62,255 nucleotides of DNA from Erythrobacteraceae bacterium (lineage in GTDB: Bacteria > Pseudomonadota > Alphaproteobacteria > Sphingomonadales > Sphingomonadaceae). The stretch spans positions 1-62,255 of the forward strand of contig JAIYAM010000003.1 in NCBI GenBank assembly GCA_027489065.1. Direction: 5' to 3'. Under the pieces are notes generated by a model. The model was not told the DNA's origin. It made no database searches and saw only the letters and a list, made by a program, of their open reading frames with translations. A program made the position numbers and the translations under genes. Shown here one piece after another: positions 24,473 to 32,463 of this stretch (its first letter is position 1; each line of letters opens with the position of its first letter).

Positions 24473-24877
24473 TCAGGTTTTGATCTCCGATTGACCTCCG
24501 AGCCAAGCGTCAAGCGCCGCCAGAACCCAAAGCATCAGGCAAAAATCCACCGTAGCCATGCCGGTTACGGTCGCAGCCGGAACCCATTTTGTGGTCCAGG
24601 GGATAACCCAAACCAGCGCAGCGTGGATGGCTACGAACGCAGCGATGATCGCCCAAAACACGGGGAGCCGCCATAGCGGCCGTTTCACGTGGATAAGGAG
24701 TGCAAACACCGCCGCACAGAGTATCGCGGGGACAGCCGCACTGCGGTATCCAAAACGATCGAACAGCGGGAATACGGGTATGCAGCAAACAGCGAAAAGC
24801 AGCAAAACCCGCCAAGGCAGCCAGATCTTTTGGGCAGCCTTCAAATCGCTCCTGAATTGACGGTTGATCGTACGCAT
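24473..24877 (-). CDS. Hypothetical membrane protein
   Basis: 134 residues with four hydrophobic segments (VLLLFAVCCIPVFPL, AVPAILCAAVFALLI, VFWAIIAAFVAIHAALV, MATVDFCLMLWVLAALDAWL) and short charged loops. No family recognised. The frame extends upstream to 25012, but the extra N-terminus is not obviously protein-like; I prefer the ATG giving MRTINRQFRSD, with GGAAG close upstream. Codon use looks less GC-biased than in neighbouring genes, suggesting recent arrival. It is isolated between repeat-rich spacers. Confidence 0.5.
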   Translation of the reverse strand: MRTINRQFRSDLKAAQKIWLPWRVLLLFAVCCIPVFPLFDRFGYRSAAVPAILCAAVFALLIHVKRPLWRLPVFWAIIAAFVAIHAALVWVIPWTTKWVPAATVTGMATVDFCLMLWVLAALDAWLGGQSEIKT

Positions 24878-24980
24878 TGCTTCCGCTGACGTTTGGAGGT
24901 GCTTTCGCGCCAGACTGCGCCAAACGCTCAAGGCCTGCAACGAGTTAGTTGCCGATACCTCTTCCGCCGTCATCCAAGGC

Positions 24981-25036
24981 CAAGCTGGGACCCAGAGCGG
25001 CAGGCGCTGCACTTCGACGCCCTAGGCCCCAGCTTG
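24981..25036. repeat. Palindromic intergenic repeat (CAAGCTGGG type)
   Basis: Arms CAAGCTGGGACC (24981-24992) and GGCCCCAGCTTG (25025-25036) pair at 11 of 12 positions around a 32-base centre. The right arm continues as CGCCGGGGTGACGG, a string I know as common in Sphingomonadales intergenic repeats. The 343-base gap 24878-25220 contains this and the next repeat and otherwise no gene unless the upstream protein is longer. Confidence 0.6.
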
Positions 25037-25110
25037 CGCCGGGGTGACGGTGAGTGCGGGGCATTGCCCGCATCTGCTTGGTGAACTCCCACTATGCCAG
25101 CCGTCGCCCT

Positions 25111-25181
25111 GTGCCTGACACGGGGCTTGGCTTTCTTGCCGTTCTCCCGGCAGATAAGCAGCCCATCCCCGTGTCAAGCAC
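25111..25181. repeat. Palindromic intergenic repeat (CCCCGTGTC type)
   Basis: Arms GTGCCTGACACGGGG (25111-25125) and CCCCGTGTCAAGCAC (25167-25181) pair at 14 of 15 positions; a short inner hairpin (TGCCG/CGGCA) sits in the 41-base loop. The hairpin lies 40-110 bases past the stop of the minus-strand GH97 gene and may also stop transcription. Confidence 0.6.
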
Positions 25182-25220
25182 GGGGCCACGAGGGAGGGAG
25201 GGAGGGCCGTTCGCGCCCCC

Positions 25221-27296
25221 TCAATTCACCGGAATAAACCGCACCGCCACCCCGCCCGAAGCCGCAAGGTGGACGGCGAAGACCTCCCCGCCGGTCACAA
25301 CCTTCTCCTCGATCACGATATCATAGGGGTTGTAATCCCAATGGGCATGCGGCCCGTCGCGGTAGATTTGCGCGCGGTACTTCTTGCCTGCCTCCAGGAA
25401 CGAAAGCGGCAACGACAGATCGCGCGGCTCCGAATCGGTCACCGCACCGAGGAACCATTCTTTCGACTTTCTCCCCTGCCGCGCGAAGGCGACATATTCG
25501 CCGACCTCGCCTGCCAGCGCGACCGACTGCTCCCAATCGGCCTCAACGTCCTTGATGAACTGGAAGGCATCCAGCCGCTTTTCGTAGTTCTCGGGAAGAT
25601 CGGCGGCCATCTGGAGCGGCGAGTAGATCGTCACATAGGTCGCAAGTTGCTTGGCGAGAGTCGTCTGCGGGCGGTTCTTCGGATCGCCGCGCGGCATGTC
25701 GGGGCGCACCGGGAGGCGCTCGTTGGGGCGCAGGTCGAAGATGCCGGGCGTGTAGTCGAACGGCCCGCCGAGCAGCGCGGTAAAGGCGATCATCGCCTCA
25801 TGGCTGGGCGGATTGGGCGGCGAGCCCCAGGCGTTGAACTCCATGCCCCGCGCGCCTTCGCGGCTCATCCAGTTGGGATAGGTGCGGCGCAGGCCGGTGT
25901 CTTTGACCGGCTCATGCGTGTCCATCGCGATCTGCCGCGCGGCAGCCGCCTTGATCACGGTCATGTGGTGATCGATCATCCGCTGGCTGTCGTAATATTC
26001 GTAGTGCCGGATGCCCTTGTCATCCACCCACACGGCGTCGCCCGCGTCCGAGACATAGCCGGACTTCACATAGTGCGAGCCGATAGACTTCACGAGGTCG
26101 AGCCCGGCTTCGAGCTGCTTTTCGTAATTGGTGAGGTTGGCCGAGGTTTCGTGGTGGACGATCAGCTGGACGCCCTTGGAAGCAGCGTATTTGCTCAATC
26201 CCTTGATATCGTAGTCGGGATAGGGCTCGGTGAAGCTGAAGAGGTCGCCATTGTTGAACCAGTCGCCGTCCCAGCCCTTGTTCCAGCCCTCGACCAGCAC
26301 GCCCGAAAAGCCGTGCTTGGCGGCAAAGTCGATATAGCGTTTTGTCTCGGCAGTGGTGGCGCCGTGGTACTTGTTGCTGGCCCAGGTCCGGTCGTTGATG
26401 TGCATCGCCCACCAGATGCCGATGTATTTGCCGGGCTTGGCATAGGAGACGTCGCCCAGCTTGTTGGGCTCGTTCAAGTTGAGGATGATGTCGGAATTGA
26501 TCAGGCCGACGGCATCCGGCGCGATCTGGATCGTGCGCCACGGCGACTTGAAGGGCGGCTTGGTCTTCACCTTCGGCCCGCCCGACCAGTTGCGCAGGCG
26601 CGCCTCGAAATTGCCGGGCCGCAGCGCGAGCAGCGACATGGAGGACCAGTCGGTCAGCGCCGCCTCGTGGATCGCCATGTAGATGCCGTCGGGGTTCTTG
26701 AACGTGGCGGGCGTGTGGGCGTTCTCCACCTCGCCCGCGGGCTCCATGCGGTAGATGTATTCGTTGCGGTTGAAGCCGTCGGCGGGCGTGTACCAGGTGG
26801 TGGTCTTGTCGCCGACGCCGAACTGGGTGAGCTCCTCGACGATGGCGACGTCGCCTTCGAGTGCAGGTTGCGCGCCGAGTTCGTAGCGGAAGCCGATGCC
26901 GGTATCGAAGGCGCGGAAGCGGACGGTCATCTGCCGGTTGGGGCCCTCGGAGGCCTTGAACGTGACGGCGAGTTCGTTGTGCTGGTCACGCACCAGACGG
27001 CGCTCGCCCCAGGGCTGCTCCCACGTGGTGTCGCTGCTCGCGGCGGTCGAACCGGCGATGACGAGACCGCGCTCGAACCCGTGATGCTCGGCGAAGAGGA
27101 GGCCCATCTTGGAAGGCGCGATCACCTGCTTGCCGTTGTAGTCGACCGCGTAGGTCGCCTGTCCGCCGTCATCCTTGACGGTGACGGTGATCTTGCCGTC
27201 CGGCGAGGCGAGTGTCAGCGTTTCTGCATGGGCAGGCGCGGCGGCCCACGCGATGACGGCCATCGCGATCAGTGATTTCCAGTGCTTCGTCATCAT
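25221..27296 (-). CDS. GH97 alpha-glucosidase (SusB-like), secreted
   Basis: 691 residues with a signal peptide (MMTKHWKSLIAMAVIAWAAA, cleavage probably after AHA). The N-terminal beta-sandwich (about 25-290) is followed by a TIM barrel with the GH97 hallmark VLVEGWNKGWDGDW, and a C-terminal beta domain. GH97 enzymes such as SusB release glucose from maltodextrins in the periplasm. The frame is open upstream to 28016, but only in the shadow of the next gene; GGAGAGGG precedes the chosen ATG at 27296. It is the last gene of MFS-GH13-GH97. I cannot tell the inverting from the retaining subgroup by eye. Confidence 0.93.
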   Translation of the reverse strand: MMTKHWKSLIAMAVIAWAAAPAHAETLTLASPDGKITVTVKDDGGQATYAVDYNGKQVIAPSKMGLLFAEHHGFERGLVIAGSTAASSDTTWEQPWGERRLVRDQHNELAVTFKASEGPNRQMTVRFRAFDTGIGFRYELGAQPALEGDVAIVEELTQFGVGDKTTTWYTPADGFNRNEYIYRMEPAGEVENAHTPATFKNPDGIYMAIHEAALTDWSSMSLLALRPGNFEARLRNWSGGPKVKTKPPFKSPWRTIQIAPDAVGLINSDIILNLNEPNKLGDVSYAKPGKYIGIWWAMHINDRTWASNKYHGATTAETKRYIDFAAKHGFSGVLVEGWNKGWDGDWFNNGDLFSFTEPYPDYDIKGLSKYAASKGVQLIVHHETSANLTNYEKQLEAGLDLVKSIGSHYVKSGYVSDAGDAVWVDDKGIRHYEYYDSQRMIDHHMTVIKAAAARQIAMDTHEPVKDTGLRRTYPNWMSREGARGMEFNAWGSPPNPPSHEAMIAFTALLGGPFDYTPGIFDLRPNERLPVRPDMPRGDPKNRPQTTLAKQLATYVTIYSPLQMAADLPENYEKRLDAFQFIKDVEADWEQSVALAGEVGEYVAFARQGRKSKEWFLGAVTDSEPRDLSLPLSFLEAGKKYRAQIYRDGPHAHWDYNPYDIVIEEKVVTGGEVFAVHLAASGGVAVRFIPVN

Positions 27297-27328
27297 CCCT
27301 CTCCTCGCGGCCCTAGGGGGTGGCCGCG

Positions 27329-28708
27329 TCACTTGGTCTCTTTGAAAATCCGGTAGCCCCATGCGGGCAGATCGAGCGTCTCGCCGCCCGCAAAGGTCAT
27401 GCCCTCGCCGCTCAGCGCGTCGGCGTATGTGCCGTGGTGGCGGGCCTTGTCGAAGGTCACCTGATGTGCGCGGGGGCTGAGGTTGAAGACAGCGAAGACC
27501 CGCTCGCCTGCCCATTCGCCTGAGCCGCCGCGGGTGAAGGCATAGACGTCGGCGCTCTCGCTGGTCGGCACTTCGACCATCGGCGCACCGAAGCGCCCGT
27601 TGTGGAGCGCGCGCCGCTCGGTCTTGAGCGCGACCAGCTTGGCGAACAGCGCGGCATGCTTGCCCTCGCGCAAGACGATCGGATCGCGCTCGAAGAACTT
27701 CAGCTGACGGTCGTTGTCTGCCTCCTGCCCGTTGTAGATCAGCGGCAGGCCGCTCCCGACGAAGGACAGCGCGATCGCCGCCTCGTAGGCGGGGCCGTAG
27801 ATCTGCGCCGCGACGCCGTCCCACGAGTTCTGGTCGTGGTTCTCGGTATAGACCATGCGCATCGCCGCGCGCGGCCAGGTTTCGGACTGTCCGGCGTAGT
27901 AGCCGCGCATCGCCCCTGCCCCGCTGCCATCCTTGACGAGGCGCTGCATCGCCTCCTTCCAGCCCCAGCCGTAGGTGGCGTCGAAGGCGCGCGCGTGGAG
28001 ATCGCGCTGCTCCCATTCGGCAAGCATGAAGACGGGCTTCACCTTGTCGAGCTCGGCGCGCGCGGTCTCCCAGAAATCGGTCGGGACATAGCCCGCGACG
28101 TCGGCGCGGTAGCCGTCAATGCCGAAGTCCCGGACCCAGTAGACGAGGCTGTCGGTCATGTACTGGCGCAAGGCGGGCTGGCTGTAATCGAAGTCCGCGA
28201 CGTCCGACCAATCCGTGCCAGCGGGCGAGGTCAACTCGCCTTCGGGGGTGCGGGTGTACCAATCGGGGTGGCTCTTCGTCAGCGGGTTGTCATAGGCCGA
28301 ATGGTTGGCGACCCAGTCAAGGATGACCTTCAATCCCAGCCGGTGCGCCTCGTCGACGAAGGCGCGGAATTCCGCTTCGGTGCCGAGTTCCGGATTGACC
28401 GCGCGGTAGTCGCGCACCGCGTAGGGGCTGCCGAGCGAACCCTTGCGGTTAGCCTCGCCGATCGGGTGGATCGGCATCAGCCAGATGATGTCGACGCCCA
28501 TTGCGGCGAGGCGCGGAAGCTGCTTGCGCGCCGCTTTGAAGGTGCCCTCGGGCGTGAACTGCCGGGTGTTCATCTGGTAGAGCACCGCATCGCGCGTCCA
28601 GTCGGCGTTCGTGATCTCAACGACATCGCGGGGGGTGTAGTCGGGCTCGGCCAGCGCGGGGGCGGCGAGGAGCGCGCTTGCGAGCAGGGTGATGGTCAGC
28701 CGCATCAT
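27329..28708 (-). CDS. GH13 alpha-amylase family enzyme, secreted
   Basis: 459 residues. Signal peptide MMRLTITLLASALLAAPALA, then a GH13 barrel. Conserved regions are ILDWVANHS (region I), GIDGYRADVAG with nucleophile Asp203 (region II), MLAEWE with acid/base Glu231 (region III) and TENHDQNSW (region IV). It probably hydrolyses starch or maltodextrin in the periplasm. The start overlaps the MFS gene's stop by four bases, so it is coupled to the transporter. Confidence 0.93.
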   Translation of the reverse strand: MMRLTITLLASALLAAPALAEPDYTPRDVVEITNADWTRDAVLYQMNTRQFTPEGTFKAARKQLPRLAAMGVDIIWLMPIHPIGEANRKGSLGSPYAVRDYRAVNPELGTEAEFRAFVDEAHRLGLKVILDWVANHSAYDNPLTKSHPDWYTRTPEGELTSPAGTDWSDVADFDYSQPALRQYMTDSLVYWVRDFGIDGYRADVAGYVPTDFWETARAELDKVKPVFMLAEWEQRDLHARAFDATYGWGWKEAMQRLVKDGSGAGAMRGYYAGQSETWPRAAMRMVYTENHDQNSWDGVAAQIYGPAYEAAIALSFVGSGLPLIYNGQEADNDRQLKFFERDPIVLREGKHAALFAKLVALKTERRALHNGRFGAPMVEVPTSESADVYAFTRGGSGEWAGERVFAVFNLSPRAHQVTFDKARHHGTYADALSGEGMTFAGGETLDLPAWGYRIFKETK

Positions 28709-30300
28709 GCCTGCTCCGCCCGAAGCGCCGGCGTGCTCGCGCGATCGCCATCCGTGACGAACAGCGTGGCGACCGCCGCCAGCACGAAGCTCACCGCCGC
28801 AATCACCATCGCGTAGATCGGCTCGCCGCCGAACAGATTGGTGACGAGGAAGCCGAGCACCGTCGCCGCAAGCAGCTGCGGCACGACGATGAAGATGTTG
28901 AACACCCCCATGTAGATGCCCATTTTCTCGGCCGGCACGCAGCCCGCGAGGATCGCATAGGGCAGCGAGACGATCGAGGCCCAGGCAATGCCGACGCCGA
29001 TCATCGACACCCACAGCAGCGACGGATCGCGGATCAGCAGCATCGAGGCGAAGCCTGCCGCGCCGAGCAACAGGTTGATGGCGTGAAGGCGGGTGCGATC
29101 GAAGCGCGCGGCCACGACGATGAAACCCAAGGCCGCCGCTGCTGCCAGCCCGTTCCGCACCGAGCCGAGCAGGCTCCACCAGTCGGCGGCGTCCTGATAA
29201 CCGCGGGTCGCAGGATCGGGGGAGGCGAAGTGGTACTCGGCAATCGCCGGCGTGCCGTAGATCCACATCGCGAACATCGCGAACCAGCTGAAGAACTGCA
29301 CCACGGCAAGCTGGCGCATGGTCCTGGGCATGGCGAAGAGGTCGCTGACGACCTCCATGAAGCCGCTTGCGTTCCGCCCCTGCGCGCGCAGCGCCGAGGC
29401 GATCAGCTGGACAATCCCGAAGCCGCCGAGCAGGAACGCGAGCACATAAAGGTCCTTGGCGATCTCGATCGTGCCGAGGAAGGCGGGCCGCGCCTCGCCC
29501 CGGGCGATGGCGACGAAGGCACCGACCGCAAGCCCCGCGACGATCCACGCCATCCCGCCGCGCATGAACTGGCCGACGCTGCGCTCAATGCGGGCTGCGG
29601 GCCGCGCTTCGTTGCGGGCGGCTTCGAAACTTGCGAGCTCCTCGGGCGCATACTCCTTGGTGGTGAACACCGTCCAGCACACCGCCGCCAGCAGCGCCGC
29701 CCCGCCGATGTAGAAGGCCCAGTGCACCGTCTCGGGGATTTCCCCTGCAGGCGCGACATTGCTGAAGCCGAGCCAGTTGGTCATTACCCAGGGCAGCGCG
29801 CCCGCCACCACCGCGCCCGCTCCGATGAAGAAGCTCTGCATCGCATAGCCGATGGTGCGCTGGCGGTCGGGGAGACTGTCGCCGACGAAGGCGCGGAACG
29901 GCTCCATCGTGATGTTGAGCGAGGCGTCCATCAGCCACAGCGTGCCCGCGGCAATCCACAGCACCGGAGAATTGGGCATGATGAAAAGGGCAAGGCTCGC
30001 CAGCAGCGCGCCGACGAGGAAATAGGGACGGCGGCGGCCGAACCTTCCCCACGTCTTGTCCGAAAGGTGACCGATGATCGGCTGCACGATCAACCCGGTC
30101 ATGGGGGCAGCGATCCACAGGATGGCGAGCTGGTCCACCTCGGCGCCCAGGGTCTGGAAAATGCGGCTGACATTGCCGTTCTGGAGATCGAAACCGATCT
30201 GGATTCCGAGGAACCCGAAGCTCATGTTCCAGATCTGGCCTGCGCCCAAAGTCGGCTTGAGCGCGGGCTTGTAGCCGGCTTGCGTCATGGTCATCGTCAT
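28705..30300 (-). CDS. MFS maltose/maltodextrin-type sugar transporter
   Basis: 531 residues and twelve helices, related to the GPH/sucrose-maltose symporters of alphaproteobacterial mal loci. Typical features are WNMSFGFLGIQIGFDLQN at the N-terminus, the loop HLSDKTWGRFGRRRPY after helix 2, and a long central loop. It would bring maltose or short dextrins across the inner membrane. First gene of the minus-strand operon; the start is preceded by GGGAGAGGG. The 300-base upstream region is shared with a divergent amylase and carries palindromic operator candidates. Confidence 0.9.
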   Translation of the reverse strand: MTMTMTQAGYKPALKPTLGAGQIWNMSFGFLGIQIGFDLQNGNVSRIFQTLGAEVDQLAILWIAAPMTGLIVQPIIGHLSDKTWGRFGRRRPYFLVGALLASLALFIMPNSPVLWIAAGTLWLMDASLNITMEPFRAFVGDSLPDRQRTIGYAMQSFFIGAGAVVAGALPWVMTNWLGFSNVAPAGEIPETVHWAFYIGGAALLAAVCWTVFTTKEYAPEELASFEAARNEARPAARIERSVGQFMRGGMAWIVAGLAVGAFVAIARGEARPAFLGTIEIAKDLYVLAFLLGGFGIVQLIASALRAQGRNASGFMEVVSDLFAMPRTMRQLAVVQFFSWFAMFAMWIYGTPAIAEYHFASPDPATRGYQDAADWWSLLGSVRNGLAAAAALGFIVVAARFDRTRLHAINLLLGAAGFASMLLIRDPSLLWVSMIGVGIAWASIVSLPYAILAGCVPAEKMGIYMGVFNIFIVVPQLLAATVLGFLVTNLFGGEPIYAMVIAAVSFVLAAVATLFVTDGDRASTPALRAEQA

Positions 30301-30405
30301 CCCTCTCCCGGCCCCGCCGCCCGACCGGGCGTGACGCGGCTCGCGGCATTGCCTATGCTGTACAGGTCTGATGCCCGTTCATGCATGCGTGCTGCCGGAG
30401 ATAGT

Positions 30406-30447
30406 CTGAACGGCTTGCAAAAATTTGCAAGAAGCTTTGCCGTTCAG
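30406..30447. promoter_or_regulatory. LacI-family operator candidate in the divergent mal promoter
   Basis: CTTGCAAAAATTTGCAAG (30414-30431) is a palindrome with perfect 8-bp arms. It is nested in a second inverted repeat, CTGAACGGC (30406-30414) and GCCGTTCAG (30439-30447), with perfect 9-bp arms. It lies 106 bases from the MFS start and about 170 from the amylase start. The regulator is likely the LacI protein at 34128. The remainder of 30301-30600 shows no gene. Confidence 0.65.
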
Positions 30448-30538
30448 GCGCGTGAAAAACACCTGACCTCGCCGCACCAAGCGGTTTTCCGGATGATTTT
30501 GCGCGGCTTGCCGGCGGCACGGCAAGCGTGAAAACGGC

Positions 30539-30568
30539 TTCACAAAGATTTGCAAAAATTCGTGCAAG
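30539..30568. promoter_or_regulatory. Second operator-like sequence before the GH13 gene
   Basis: TTCACAAAGATTTGCAAA (30539-30556) matches the palindrome at 30414 at 13 of 18 positions, and the overlapping TTTGCAAAAATTCGTGCAAG (30549-30568) resembles it with two extra bases. It lies 32 bases before the amylase start, where a repressor could block transcription. Confidence 0.45.
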
Positions 30569-30600
30569 CTGTCAGAACCGCGCCGAGAGGGAGTTGGGTC

Positions 30601-32463
30601 ATGAAGCGAATCTTCGCAGGGCTTGCGGCTGCGCTATGCGCGGGAACCGCCTTTGCAGGCGAGCCTGCCCAGGCCGTGAAGGCGACCATGGCCCAAGCGG
30701 CTGCGCCGATCGCGCCCCCCATTTCCGAGCGCCGGCTCGAGGACGAGATCATCTATTTCGTCCTGCCCGACCGCTTCGAGAACGGCGATCCCGGCAACGA
30801 CAAGGGCGGCATCAAGGGCGGCCCGCTCCAGCACGGCTTCGACCCGGCGGCCAAGGGCTTCTACCACGGCGGCGATCTCAAGGGCCTCACCCGGCGGCTC
30901 GATTACATCCAGAACATGGGCGTCACCGCGATCTGGTTTGCGCCGATCTTCAAGAACAAGCCTGTGCAGGGCAGGCCGGGCGAGGAAAGCGCGGGCTATC
31001 ACGGGTACTGGGTGACCGATTTCACGCAGGTCGACCCGCATTTCGGCACCAATGCCGAGTTCAAGGCTTTCGTCGATGCCGCCCACGCGCGCGGGATGAA
31101 GGTCTACATGGACATCATCATCAACCACACCGCCGACGTGATCGACTATGCCGAGGGCGAGGCCAACGGATACGCCTATCGCAGCAAGGCCGACTACCCC
31201 TTCTCGCGCAAGGGCGGCCCGGGCGGCGCGGCAATCAACGCCGGTTTCGCGGGCGACGACATTCCCGACCCCGCCAACTGGGCCAAGCTCACCGACCCGG
31301 CTTTCGCCTACACCCCGGTGGTGCGCGATGCCGAGCGCAACGTGAAGGTCCCGGCGTGGCTCAATGACACCGCGCTCTACCACAACCGCGGCAATTCGCA
31401 CTGGATCGGCGAGAGCAGCCTCTACGGCGACTTTGCGGGGCTCGACGACCTTGCGACAGAGAACCCGCGCGTCGTCGCGGGCATGATCGACATCTTCGGC
31501 CAGTGGATCGACGATTTCGGCATCGACGGCTACCGCATCGACACCGCTAAGCACGTGAACCCCGAGTTCTGGCAGGCCTTCGTGCCTGCCATCCTGAAGC
31601 GGGCCGAAGCCAAGGGAATCCCCCACTTCCACATCTTCGGCGAAATCGCCTACGAGGAACCTTCCGCCACCATCGCCGCGCAGGTGATGGCGGAAAGCCA
31701 CCTGCCCTATGCGCTCGACATGGGCTTTGCCAAGGCAGCGCAGATGGTCGCGAGCGGCAAGTCGCCCCCGCGCCTGATGGCCGAATTCCTCCAGCAGGAC
31801 GGGATCTATCCCGGCGGCGCAAAAACCGCGCTGGGCCTGCCGACCTTCCTCGGCAACCATGATTTCGGCCGCTTCGCGATGTTCGTGCGCCAGATGAGCG
31901 GCTCCGACGACGAGGCGGAGCTGCTCGCGCGGGTGAAGCTCGGCCACGCGATGATGTTCCTGCTGCGCGGCGTGCCCACCGTCTACTACGGCGACGAACA
32001 GGGCTTCATCTCCGACGGCAATGACCAGCTCGCCCGCGAAGACATGTTCCCCAGCGTGACTGCGGTCTACAATGACAACAACCTCGTCGGATCGGATGCC
32101 ACGACGGCGCAGAGCAACTTCGATCCCTCGCACCCGCTCTACCGTCTGATCGGCGATCTCGCCAAGGCCCGTACCGTCAGCCCCGCGCTGCGCCGCGGCC
32201 TCAGTACGGTGCGCGCTTTCGAGGAAGCCGCGCCCGGCATTCTCGCGGTTGAGCGCCGTGATCCGGAGAGCGGCCAGCGCGTGCTGGTGATGTTCAACAC
32301 GGGTGCTTCGGCGCTTTCGCGAAACGTCGAGGTAAGCTACGGCGCGCGCCGGGTCGTGCCGCTTGTGGGACAGTGCCCCGCCGCTCTCGCCGCGCCGGGA
32401 TCGCTCACGGTCACGCTGCCCGCCCACGGCTTTGCCGCCTGCATTCTGGAGAGTGACGACTAA
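30601..32463 (+). CDS. GH13 alpha-amylase/cyclomaltodextrinase-like enzyme, secreted
   Basis: 620 residues. Signal peptide MKRIFAGLAAALCAGTAFA. The catalytic GH13 barrel shows MDIIINHTAD (region I), GIDGYRIDTAKHV with nucleophile Asp314, HIFGEIAYEE with Glu348, and FLGNHDFGRF with Asp421; a C-terminal beta domain follows from about 530. The start ATG has GAGAGGGAG upstream; the frame extends to 30550 but that part is not signal-like. The stop overlaps the next gene's start (TAATG). Substrate probably maltodextrin or cyclodextrin. Confidence 0.92.
   Translation: MKRIFAGLAAALCAGTAFAGEPAQAVKATMAQAAAPIAPPISERRLEDEIIYFVLPDRFENGDPGNDKGGIKGGPLQHGFDPAAKGFYHGGDLKGLTRRLDYIQNMGVTAIWFAPIFKNKPVQGRPGEESAGYHGYWVTDFTQVDPHFGTNAEFKAFVDAAHARGMKVYMDIIINHTADVIDYAEGEANGYAYRSKADYPFSRKGGPGGAAINAGFAGDDIPDPANWAKLTDPAFAYTPVVRDAERNVKVPAWLNDTALYHNRGNSHWIGESSLYGDFAGLDDLATENPRVVAGMIDIFGQWIDDFGIDGYRIDTAKHVNPEFWQAFVPAILKRAEAKGIPHFHIFGEIAYEEPSATIAAQVMAESHLPYALDMGFAKAAQMVASGKSPPRLMAEFLQQDGIYPGGAKTALGLPTFLGNHDFGRFAMFVRQMSGSDDEAELLARVKLGHAMMFLLRGVPTVYYGDEQGFISDGNDQLAREDMFPSVTAVYNDNNLVGSDATTAQSNFDPSHPLYRLIGDLAKARTVSPALRRGLSTVRAFEEAAPGILAVERRDPESGQRVLVMFNTGASALSRNVEVSYGARRVVPLVGQCPAALAAPGSLTVTLPAHGFAACILESDD

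Noticed and set aside
24681..24696. A third parS-like sequence (GTTTCACGTGGAT)
   Set aside because: Only the left half matches; it lies in the coding part of a hypothetical gene and no 11-bp array follows.
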